Source of the DNA: Caryophanon sp036309765 | GTDB lineage: Bacteria; Bacillota; Bacilli; Bacillales_A; Planococcaceae | NCBI GenBank assembly: GCA_036309765.1 | Contig: JAXJTE010000001.1 | Location: 1-5,679, forward strand | Length of the DNA: 5,679 nt | Direction: 5' to 3' | The notes under the pieces: generated by a model | Database searches by the model: none | Seen by the model: only the letters and a program-made list of their open reading frames with translations | Told to the model about the DNA's origin: nothing | Shown here: in pieces, positions 1-5,610 of the stretch | How the letters are laid out: every line of letters begins with the position of its first letter | Numbering within the stretch: the stretch's first letter is position 1 | Position numbers and translations under genes: made by a program

Positions 1-238
1 AGATATCGCAGGACAAGAAAAAGCAAACCCAGCAGCAACAATTCTTTCAGTAGCAATGCTTTTAAAATATTCATTCGGTTTAGATGAAGAAGCAGCTGAA
101 ATTGAGCGTGCAGTAAACGCTGTATTTGAAAAAGGTTGCTTTACAGGAGACCTTGCAGCAAAAGGTTCTCGTGTACTAACAACGTCAGAATGGACAAATG
201 AAGTATTAACAGAAATCAATGCTCCAGTTTCAAACTAG
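1..238 (+). CDS. leuB: 3-isopropylmalate dehydrogenase, C-terminal fragment (5' end outside window)
   Basis: This is the tail of the NAD-dependent cytoplasmic enzyme that oxidises and decarboxylates 3-isopropylmalate to 2-oxoisocaproate in leucine synthesis. Reading begins at base 2 and gives 78 codons before a TAG at 236-238. The first residues, DIAGQEKANPAAT, match the conserved DIAG-x(3)-ANP stretch of the NAD-binding loop in isopropylmalate dehydrogenases. They are followed by the usual AMLLKYSFGLDEEA helix and an FEKGCFTGDLA segment, and it ends about where the family ends. The in-frame ATG at 56 lies inside this conserved region and is not a start. leuC follows 24 bases later, so the two are almost certainly cotranscribed. 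The fragment has no frameshift or internal stop; the gene is cut only by the window edge. Confidence 0.95.
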   Translation, partial: DIAGQEKANPAATILSVAMLLKYSFGLDEEAAEIERAVNAVFEKGCFTGDLAAKGSRVLTTSEWTNEVLTEINAPVSN

Positions 239-262
239 TGAGTGAAGGAACGGTGAAACACT

Positions 263-1672
263 ATGGCGAAAAATATTATCGATAAAATTTGGGAACAGCA
301 CGTCGTATATCAAGAAGACGGGAAACCGGATTTACTATATATCGACTTACATTTAATTCACGAAGTAACAAGTCCACAAGCTTTTGAAGGTTTACGTTTA
401 GCAGGACGTCAAGTGCGTCGTACAGATCTTTGTTTTGCGACGATGGATCACAACGTACCGACAAAAAACTTACCAACAATTAACGACCCAATTGCAAAAA
501 AGCAAATTACAACACTTGCTGATAACGCAAAAGAGTTCGGCGTAGAGCTTGCTGATATCGGACACCCAGACCAAGGGATTGTACACGTAATCGGGCCAGA
601 GCTAGGTTTAACACAGCCTGGTAAAACAATTGTTTGCGGTGACTCACATACAGCGACTCACGGTGCATTCGGTGCATTAGCATTCGGTATCGGTACGTCT
701 GAAGTTGAGCACGTAATGAGCACGCAAACGTTATGGCAAACGAAGCCACCGACGATGGAAATTCGCGTAAACGGTGAGCTTGGTTTTGGTGTAACAGCAA
801 AAGATATCATTTTAGCGATCATTGCTAAATGGGGTATCGGTATTGGTACAGGTCATATCGTGGAGTACACAGGTGAAGCGATTCGTAAGCTTTCAATGGA
901 AGAACGTATGACAATTTGTAACATGTCAATCGAAGCGGGTGCAAAAGCTGGTTTAATTTCACCAGATGAGACGACAGTAGAATTCCTACGCGGTCGTCGT
1001 CACGCACCACAAAAGCAGTTTGACGAAGCTGCTGCATATTGGTTAAGCTTAGCATCAGACGAAGGCGCATCGTATGACGTTGTACTTGAAATTGAAGCAG
1101 CAGACATCGAGCCAATCGTAACGTGGGGAACTAATCCAGCGATGGGTGTTGGCGTAACGAAAACAGTACCAACAAAAGCAGACTATGATAACGAAATCGA
1201 CCGTAACGCATTAGAAAAAGCGTTAAAGTATATGGATTTACAAGAAGGTCAAAACATTACAGATATCGAAGTTCAACATGTATTTATCGGCTCTTGTACG
1301 AACTCACGTTTATCAGACTTACGCTCAGCAGCAAGCATTGTGAAAGGTCAGAAGCTTGCATCAGGTGTACGCGGCATCGTCGTACCAGGCTCTTGGTCTA
1401 CGAAAAAAGCAGCGGAAGAAGAAGGCTTACATGAAATCTTCTTAGCAGCAGGCTTTGAATGGCGCGAATCAGGATGTTCAGCATGCTTAGGTATGAATGA
1501 AGACGTGATTCCTTCAGGTGAGCGTTGTGCGTCTACATCAAACCGTAACTTCGAAGGACGCCAAGGCGCTGGCGCACGTACGCACTTAGTGTCACCAGAA
1601 ATGGCAGCAGCAGCAGGGATTCACGGTCGATTCGTCGATGTACGTGAATACATGAAGCAACAGCAAGCATAA
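263..1672 (+). CDS. leuC: 3-isopropylmalate dehydratase large subunit
   Basis: This is the large subunit of isopropylmalate isomerase, which with LeuD converts 2-isopropylmalate to 3-isopropylmalate through a [4Fe-4S] cluster in the cytoplasm. The 469-residue product is the normal length for bacterial LeuC of the aconitase superfamily. Visible motifs are HEVTSPQAFEGLR (33-45), MDHNVPT (61-67), CGDSHTATHGAFGALAFGIG (125-144), NMSIEAGAKAGLI (220-232), and STSNRNFEGRQG (424-435). The three cluster ligands are predicted as Cys345 in GSCTNSR and Cys405/Cys408 in the CSAC motif; the spacing (60, then 3) fits the family. The ATG at 263 is preceded by AAGGAA (245-250) and GGTGA (252-256), the latter 6 bases away. 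leuB ends 24 bases upstream and leuD starts 31 bases downstream, an operon arrangement. No residue expected to be essential is missing. Confidence 0.98.
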   Translation: MAKNIIDKIWEQHVVYQEDGKPDLLYIDLHLIHEVTSPQAFEGLRLAGRQVRRTDLCFATMDHNVPTKNLPTINDPIAKKQITTLADNAKEFGVELADIGHPDQGIVHVIGPELGLTQPGKTIVCGDSHTATHGAFGALAFGIGTSEVEHVMSTQTLWQTKPPTMEIRVNGELGFGVTAKDIILAIIAKWGIGIGTGHIVEYTGEAIRKLSMEERMTICNMSIEAGAKAGLISPDETTVEFLRGRRHAPQKQFDEAAAYWLSLASDEGASYDVVLEIEAADIEPIVTWGTNPAMGVGVTKTVPTKADYDNEIDRNALEKALKYMDLQEGQNITDIEVQHVFIGSCTNSRLSDLRSAASIVKGQKLASGVRGIVVPGSWSTKKAAEEEGLHEIFLAAGFEWRESGCSACLGMNEDVIPSGERCASTSNRNFEGRQGAGARTHLVSPEMAAAAGIHGRFVDVREYMKQQQA

Positions 1673-1688
1673 GCGTACATTAATTTGC

Positions 1689-1706
1689 AGGAGAGTGACA
1701 TACATG
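1689..1706 (+). promoter_or_regulatory. Ribosome binding site and start choice of leuD
   Basis: AGGAG lies at 1689-1693. Two in-frame starts follow: GTG at 1695 and ATG at 1704. The GTG is only one base from AGGAG, too close for initiation, and it is itself part of an extended AGGAG-a-GTGA match to the 16S 3' end. The ATG is 10 bases from AGGAG, and from it the protein begins MEP, as I recall for Bacillus subtilis LeuD. The ATG at 1704 is therefore chosen. Confidence 0.85.
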
Positions 1707-2297
1707 GAACCAATTAATATTGTAAAAAGCGTATATGCACCGCTTGATCATAAAAACGTCGATACAGACCAAATTATTTCAAAAGAATTTTTAAAGCGCA
1801 TTGAGCGTACAGGCTTCGGTGAGTTTTTATTCCATCACTGGCGCTTTAACGAAGATGGCTCAGTGAATGAGGACTTCGTATTAAATCAGCCGCAATATAA
1901 CGGCGCAAAAATTTTAGTTGCACAAGATAACTTCGGCTGTGGTTCATCTCGTGAACACGCACCGTGGGCAATTTTAGACTACGGCTTCAACGTTGTCGTT
2001 GCACCAAGCTTTGCGGATATCTTCCACAATAACTGTTATAAAAATGGTATTTTACCAGTGAAATTAACAGAAGCAGAATGTGAAGAGCTGCTTGCATCAG
2101 GTATCGCTGAGGCGTCTGAAATCGAAGTGAATTTAGGCGAGCAAACGGTAACGAATGCAGAAGGTAAAGTGTACAAATTCAGCATTGATCCGTACTATAA
2201 AGAAATGTTATTAAACGGTTGGGACGAAATCGCGTTAACGATTAAATATGAGGATCAAATCAAAGCGTACGAAGAAAAGCGTATCGTTTTTGAGTAA
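1704..2297 (+). CDS. leuD: 3-isopropylmalate dehydratase small subunit
   Basis: This is the small (swivel-domain) subunit that completes the isopropylmalate isomerase active site together with LeuC. From the ATG at 1704 it has 197 residues, the usual length for bacterial LeuD. Family motifs are NVDTDQII (18-25), FLKRIERTGFG (29-39), NFGCGSSREHAPWA (76-89), where the GSSREHA loop contacts the substrate, and SFADIFHNNCYKNGILPV (102-119). The family usually has a proline after DTDxII (DTDQIIPKxFL); here the residue is Ser26 (IISKEFL), a visible deviation in an otherwise typical protein. It is the last leu gene: the TAA at 2295-2297 is followed within about a dozen bases by an intrinsic terminator, so leuBCD end here. 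Confidence 0.97.
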   Translation: MEPINIVKSVYAPLDHKNVDTDQIISKEFLKRIERTGFGEFLFHHWRFNEDGSVNEDFVLNQPQYNGAKILVAQDNFGCGSSREHAPWAILDYGFNVVVAPSFADIFHNNCYKNGILPVKLTEAECEELLASGIAEASEIEVNLGEQTVTNAEGKVYKFSIDPYYKEMLLNGWDEIALTIKYEDQIKAYEEKRIVFE

Positions 2298-2308
2298 TCA
2301 ATAAGGAG

Positions 2309-2352
2309 ATACCATTCGGACAATAGTGTTCGAATGGTATTTTTTTGTTTTT
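2309..2352 (+). terminator. Intrinsic terminator of the leu operon
   Basis: A perfect 10-base inverted repeat, ATACCATTCG (2309-2318) and CGAATGGTAT (2331-2340), can be extended inward by one G-U and three Watson-Crick pairs to a 14-pair stem with a 4-base loop (2323-2326). It is followed by six T residues (2341-2346), then G and five more T residues. It begins 12 bases after the leuD stop. The same hairpin read on the minus strand has no T-tract, so it acts on the + strand only. Confidence 0.93.
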
Positions 2353-2408
2353 CAATAAAAAGAAGGTTTAACATGTAATGAAAGAGGGTATTCTTTGAGG
2401 ATATAGGG

Positions 2409-2443
2409 TGCTATAGTTCTAAGTTGTATAATATTGCTATAGT
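2409..2443 (+). promoter_or_regulatory. Probable promoter region of rbsRK
   Basis: Three -10-like elements lie here: a perfect TATAAT at 2427-2432, and two extended -10-like TGCTATAGT copies at 2409-2417 and 2435-2443 (TGnTATAgT). No convincing TTGACA-like -35 sits 16-18 bases upstream of any of them, so I cannot say which one is used. Start of transcription would fall roughly at 2424-2450, giving a leader of about 70-95 bases before the rbsR start. The placement between the leu terminator and rbsR makes a promoter expected; the exact element is an inference. Confidence 0.45.
2409..2443. repeat. 9-base direct repeat TGCTATAGT, two copies
   Basis: TGCTATAGT occurs at 2409-2417 and 2435-2443, 26 bases apart start to start, flanking the TATAAT. 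Each copy contains the palindrome CTATAG. The repeat could be a paired operator for a dimeric regulator such as RbsR, duplicated -10 elements, or chance in AT-rich DNA. It does not resemble the classical CG-centred LacI-family operator. Confidence 0.4.
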
Positions 2444-2519
2444 ATTTTGGAAAATTTTATGACATACTGAACGTAGTATTTTTAGCACACTTCATTACAA
2501 CAGGACTAAAGGTGAACTT

Positions 2520-3488
2520 ATGGCAAATATTAAAACAGTAGCAAAGCACGCAGGTGTATCGGTTGCGACCGTATCACGTTTTTTAAATAATAAAGATTAC
2601 GTGAGTCAAGAAGCGAAGGCGGCAATTGAACGCGCAATAAAAGATCTAAATTATCGTCCGAATCAAGTAGCACGTAGTTTAACGACGAAGCAAACAAATA
2701 TTATTGGGTTAATCGTACCGGACATTACGAATCCATTTTTCCCACAGCTTGCGCGTGCAGTAGAGGATACGGCATTATCACTCGGTTATACGGTAGTACT
2801 TTGTAATAGCGATGAGCAGGAGGAGAAGGAGAAGCTATATATTGAGCGCCTTCGTCAAACGTATGTCGCAGGCTTTATCGTTGCGTCAAATTTAATTTCG
2901 GAGCAGAGCTATTTAGAGTTAAACATTCCAGTCGTAGCGCTTGACCGAAAAGATAATAGCCAGCTTCCGTACGTGTCAACGAACAATTTTGAGGCAGCAA
3001 AGCTCGGTGCGGCCTATTTAATTGAGCGTGGTGCGACGAATTTAATTTGTTTAAGTGGTCCGCAAAATGCAGGGACGTTTGCAGAGCGTGCTAAAGGGTT
3101 TGAAGCGGCAATGACTGACAACGTGTCATATCGCATTGTAGAAGGTGATTTACGTTATCAATATGCGTTTGAATCGACGAAGGAAGCACTCGCACAAGAT
3201 CGTACAATCGACGGTGTATTTGCATGTAGCGATTATGCAGCACTCGGGGCATTGAAGGCAATTCAAGAAGCGGGATTACGCGTGCCAGAAGATGTGCAAG
3301 TAGTAGGCTATGATGGCATTGAGCTAGGGGATATGGTGCTGCCGGGGCTGACGACTGTAGCGCAACCAGTTTACGGACTAGGTGAGACGGCGACACGCAT
3401 GTTAATTAGCAAGCTTGAAGATAAGGAACTTCAGCAAACTCGCGTTGTATTGGAGGCGTCGCTTTGTGTGCGTGGAACGACAAAATAA
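2520..3488 (+). CDS. rbsR: LacI-family transcriptional regulator, ribose operon repressor type
   Basis: This is a cytoplasmic DNA-binding repressor expected to sense ribose or a related ligand and to control rbsRK. The 322-residue product has the LacI layout: helix-turn-helix TVAKHAGVSVATVSRFLNN (6-24), hinge-helix region NYRPNQVARSL (44-54), then a periplasmic-binding-protein-like ligand and dimer domain from about residue 60. Ligand-pocket signatures like those of ribose proteins are seen: DITNPFF (68-74), LDR (141-143), FAERAKG (187-193), FACSD (234-238), GYDG (263-266) and AQP (281-283). The FACSD motif has Ser237 where RbsB and B. subtilis RbsR have Asn. The ATG at 2520 has AAAGGTGA (2508-2515) at suitable spacing. 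It overlaps the start of ribokinase, which supports the ribose assignment over other LacI members. It could still answer to another pentose or nucleoside signal. Confidence 0.88.
   Translation: MANIKTVAKHAGVSVATVSRFLNNKDYVSQEAKAAIERAIKDLNYRPNQVARSLTTKQTNIIGLIVPDITNPFFPQLARAVEDTALSLGYTVVLCNSDEQEEKEKLYIERLRQTYVAGFIVASNLISEQSYLELNIPVVALDRKDNSQLPYVSTNNFEAAKLGAAYLIERGATNLICLSGPQNAGTFAERAKGFEAAMTDNVSYRIVEGDLRYQYAFESTKEALAQDRTIDGVFACSDYAALGALKAIQEAGLRVPEDVQVVGYDGIELGDMVLPGLTTVAQPVYGLGETATRMLISKLEDKELQQTRVVLEASLCVRGTTK
3452..3474 (+). promoter_or_regulatory. Ribosome binding site and start choice of rbsK, inside rbsR
   Basis: GGAGG at 3452-3456 lies within the end of rbsR. Two in-frame GTG codons follow, at 3466 (9 bases away) and 3472 (15 bases away). 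The first has the better spacing and is chosen. The reading frame stays open further upstream to about 3415, but that extension would add an arginine-rich stretch unlike any ribokinase N terminus and is an effect of the overlap with rbsR. Confidence 0.75.
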
Positions 3489-4341
3489 TATCGTTGTAGT
3501 TGGCAGTGTCAATATGGATTTAGTGTTATATACGAACGTATTGCCGAAGCAAGGGGAGACGGTGTTTGGGGAGCGCTTTACGACGTCACCGGGAGGAAAA
3601 GGGGCGAACCAAGCCGTTGCAGCATCACGTCTTCATGGCAACGTACAAATGATTGGTGCGGTTGGAGCGGATGCGTTTGGCCGTGAACTACGCGAGCAAT
3701 TAATACATAACGGGGTACAGACAGAGGCACTGCTTGAAGTAGATGCAGAAACAGGCATCGCACTCATTCAGCTACATGACGGTGATAATCGTATTACAGT
3801 CGTATCAGGCGCGAACTATGCAATGGATGTGGCACATATATCGCCATACAAGCATATAATTGAACAAGCAGCACTTGTCGTTTTACAACTGGAATTACCG
3901 GTTGTGCTGACGGAGTGGGTGTTGCATCAATGTAGTGCGGCGAATGTACTGGTGCTATTTAATCCAGCACCTGCTACGTATTTTCAGCACGAATGGCTGC
4001 CGTACATTACGTACATGACGCCGAACGAAACAGAATGTGCGGCAATATTTGGACAAACGCCAGAGGAAGCGGCAATGGCACATCCACAGAAAGTGATTGT
4101 AACGTGTGGAGGCGACGGGGCATTGTTTGTGGATGACAATGGGCTTCATCATATTGCTGCACCTACTGTGGACGTTGTTGATACGACTGGTGCAGGCGAC
4201 ACGTTTAACGGCGCACTCGCAGTTGCACTTGTCGAACGACAGCCGCTTGCACAAGCTGTTCAATTTGCTGTACAAGCCGCATCTAAAGCTGTACAAAAGC
4301 TCGGCGCACAAACCGGTATGCCAATGCGTGCAGAGCTGTAA
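3466..4341 (+). CDS. rbsK: Ribokinase (PfkB family)
   Basis: This cytoplasmic kinase transfers phosphate from ATP to D-ribose, giving ribose 5-phosphate. From the GTG at 3466 it has 291 residues, close to the usual size (about 290-310). Motifs in order are GSVNMD (13-18), the ribose-binding SPGGKGANQAVAASRL (41-56), Glu143 in the LQLELP strand, NPAPA (166-170), TPNETE (185-190), and the PfkB signature DTTGAGDTFNGALAVAL (239-255) with predicted catalytic base Asp245. A GAQTGMP motif near the C terminus resembles the GAQ-x-GMP ending of RbsK and argues for ribokinase over fructokinase or other PfkB kinases. Its first 23 bases overlap the end of rbsR, which suggests translational coupling. No rbsD, rbsA, rbsC or rbsB follows; the transcript ends at a terminator 15 bases after the stop. 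Confidence 0.92.
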   Translation: MCVERQNNIVVVGSVNMDLVLYTNVLPKQGETVFGERFTTSPGGKGANQAVAASRLHGNVQMIGAVGADAFGRELREQLIHNGVQTEALLEVDAETGIALIQLHDGDNRITVVSGANYAMDVAHISPYKHIIEQAALVVLQLELPVVLTEWVLHQCSAANVLVLFNPAPATYFQHEWLPYITYMTPNETECAAIFGQTPEEAAMAHPQKVIVTCGGDGALFVDDNGLHHIAAPTVDVVDTTGAGDTFNGALAVALVERQPLAQAVQFAVQAASKAVQKLGAQTGMPMRAEL

Positions 4342-4355
4342 CAACAAGATAAACT

Positions 4356-4403
4356 AAAAAAGGTGCCCTGAAAGTCAACTTCGACTCTCGGGACACCTTT
4401 TTT
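4356..4403. terminator. Bidirectional intrinsic terminator between rbsK and the aminotransferase gene
   Basis: Arms at 4356-4376 and 4383-4403 can form a 21-position stem with two A-C mismatches and one G-U pair around a 6-base loop (4377-4382). The left arm starts with six A residues followed by GGTG; the right arm ends CACC followed by six T residues. Each direction therefore has a GC-rich stem segment followed by a U-run, so it can stop both the + strand rbsRK transcript and the - strand aminotransferase transcript. The right end overlaps two bases of the aminotransferase stop codon (4402-4404). Confidence 0.9.
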
Positions 4404-5610
4404 ATGCTTCTACTGTAGTTTTTTGTTTTTTCTCGATAAACTGCTTCATAATGTTTCCTAAACGTTGAATGCCTTCTTCGATAATTTCCTCTGTGGCATT
4501 CGTGTAGTTTAAGCGCAATGTGTTAACGTTGTTTGGATGTGTGTAGAACGGATCGCCTGGTACGAATGCTACGTCTGCGGCCATTGATGCCTCAAACAGC
4601 TCAAGTGCTGAAATGCCTTCAGGAAGCGTTGCCCAAATGAACATACCGCCTTGTGGTTTCGTATAGCGCACTTCTTTTGGGAAATACTTGTCGATGGCAT
4701 TTAACATCGCAGTTGCTTGCGTGTTGTAAAGCGTGATAATTTTGTTTACATGCTCTTCGTACGCGTTATGTGTTAAATATTCCGCAATCGTCATTTGTGC
4801 GAAAATGTTTGTGTGTAAGTCAGTTGCCTGCTTTGCGGTTTCAACATGGCTTAAAATTTCTTTGTTTTTCGTCACGATGTAGCCTAAGCGGAAGCCTGGT
4901 GTTACGGTTTTTGAGAACGAGCCAAGCAACACAGAGTTTTCTAAGCGACCTGCGCCGATATATGGCAATGCTTCGCCGCTAAAGCGTAATTCGCCGTATG
5001 GATCGTCTTCGATTAACGCGACGTCATAGTTTTTCACCACTTCGTAAATCGCGTCACGTTTTTCGCGTGAGTACGTAATACCAGTTGGATTTTGGAAGTT
5101 CGGTACTGTGTAGATAAATTTAATGTTCGGGTTGTTTTTTAGTGTTTCTTCAAGCTGTGCGACGTTTAAGCCGTCCTCTTCAAGCGTTACAGGGTAAAAT
5201 TCAGGCTCCGCTAGCGTGAATGCTTGAATAGCGCCAAGATAGCCTGGTGCTTCCATTACAACGCCGTCACCTTTGTTTAAAAATACTTTGCCTAAAATTT
5301 CAAGCGCTTGCTGTGAGCCTGTCGTAATGAACACGTCTGATGCGTCGATATCTAAGCCGAAGTTTTTACGGTATTTCGCTGCGATAATTTCGCGTAACGG
5401 TAAGTACCCTTGTGTCGTTGAATATTGGAATAATTTCGCGCCTTCATGTGCAATCGAGTTGTTAATTGCTTCTTGAAGCGCGTCAATTGGAAATGAAATT
5501 GGATTTGGTAAGCCACCTGCGAATGAAATCACATTTGGTGAATCCGTCACTTTTAAAATGTTGCGGATAAATGATGATGGCGTGTTTAAAATTTTGTCTG
5601 AAAACTGCAT
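4402..5610 (-). CDS. PLP-dependent aminotransferase, LysN/MocR catalytic-domain type (substrate unknown)
   Basis: This 402-residue cytoplasmic enzyme belongs to fold-type I aminotransferases (class I/II), in the branch containing 2-aminoadipate transaminase LysN and the C-terminal domain of MocR regulators. Visible motifs: SFAGGLPNP (29-37), QYSTTQGYLPLREII (62-76), TTGSQQALEI (96-105), NFQNPTG (171-177) with Asn174, EDDPYGEL (201-208) with Asp202 and Tyr205 placed to hold the cofactor, GSFSKTVTPGFRLGY (230-244) with Lys234 as the PLP Schiff-base lysine, and TLRLNYT (364-370) with Arg366 as the predicted substrate carboxylate contact. All key residues are present. No winged-helix DNA-binding domain precedes it, so it is an enzyme and not a MocR regulator. 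The ATG has AAAGGG 8 bases upstream (5619-5624 on the opposite strand). Such proteins are often named 2-aminoadipate or valine/aromatic transaminases; sequence alone does not fix the substrate. Confidence 0.93.
   Translation of the reverse strand: MQFSDKILNTPSSFIRNILKVTDSPNVISFAGGLPNPISFPIDALQEAINNSIAHEGAKLFQYSTTQGYLPLREIIAAKYRKNFGLDIDASDVFITTGSQQALEILGKVFLNKGDGVVMEAPGYLGAIQAFTLAEPEFYPVTLEEDGLNVAQLEETLKNNPNIKFIYTVPNFQNPTGITYSREKRDAIYEVVKNYDVALIEDDPYGELRFSGEALPYIGAGRLENSVLLGSFSKTVTPGFRLGYIVTKNKEILSHVETAKQATDLHTNIFAQMTIAEYLTHNAYEEHVNKIITLYNTQATAMLNAIDKYFPKEVRYTKPQGGMFIWATLPEGISALELFEASMAADVAFVPGDPFYTHPNNVNTLRLNYTNATEEIIEEGIQRLGNIMKQFIEKKQKTTVEA

Noticed and set aside
276..1115. Three minus-strand open frames (276-479, 507-800, 825-1115) opposite leuC
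   Set aside because: They lie antisense to a strongly conserved gene, have no ribosome binding sites I can see, and give low-complexity, Leu/Arg/His-rich translations typical of reverse-complement shadows.
2363..2398. AAGG followed by ATG-TAA (2373-2378) and then a six-codon ATG frame ending TGA at 2396-2398, resembling a start-stop leader peptide
   Set aside because: It lies between the leu terminator and the probable rbsR promoter, so it is unlikely to be transcribed, and no attenuator hairpin follows it.
2464..2479. Imperfect palindrome ATACT-GAACGT-AGTAT between the rbsR promoter and start, considered as a LacI-type or CcpA operator
   Set aside because: Only the 5-base outer arms match, the centre is not symmetrical, and the spacing around CG does not fit the cre consensus. 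In AT-rich DNA a 5-base match is expected by chance.
3415..3465. Upstream extension of the ribokinase frame giving a 308-residue protein
   Set aside because: The extra residues are the out-of-frame reading of the rbsR end, do not resemble ribokinase, and the GGAGG at 3452-3456 points to the GTG at 3466.
4230..4240. GTCGAACGACA in rbsK, considered as a Spo0A-box-like site
   Set aside because: It lies deep inside a coding sequence far from any promoter and encodes conserved ribokinase residues in frame.
3955..4357. Open frames opposite and out of frame within rbsK (minus 3955-4347, plus 4106-4357)
   Set aside because: Both overlap the PfkB signature region of rbsK, have unnatural compositions rich in Cys, His and Arg or Leu, and match no family I recognise.
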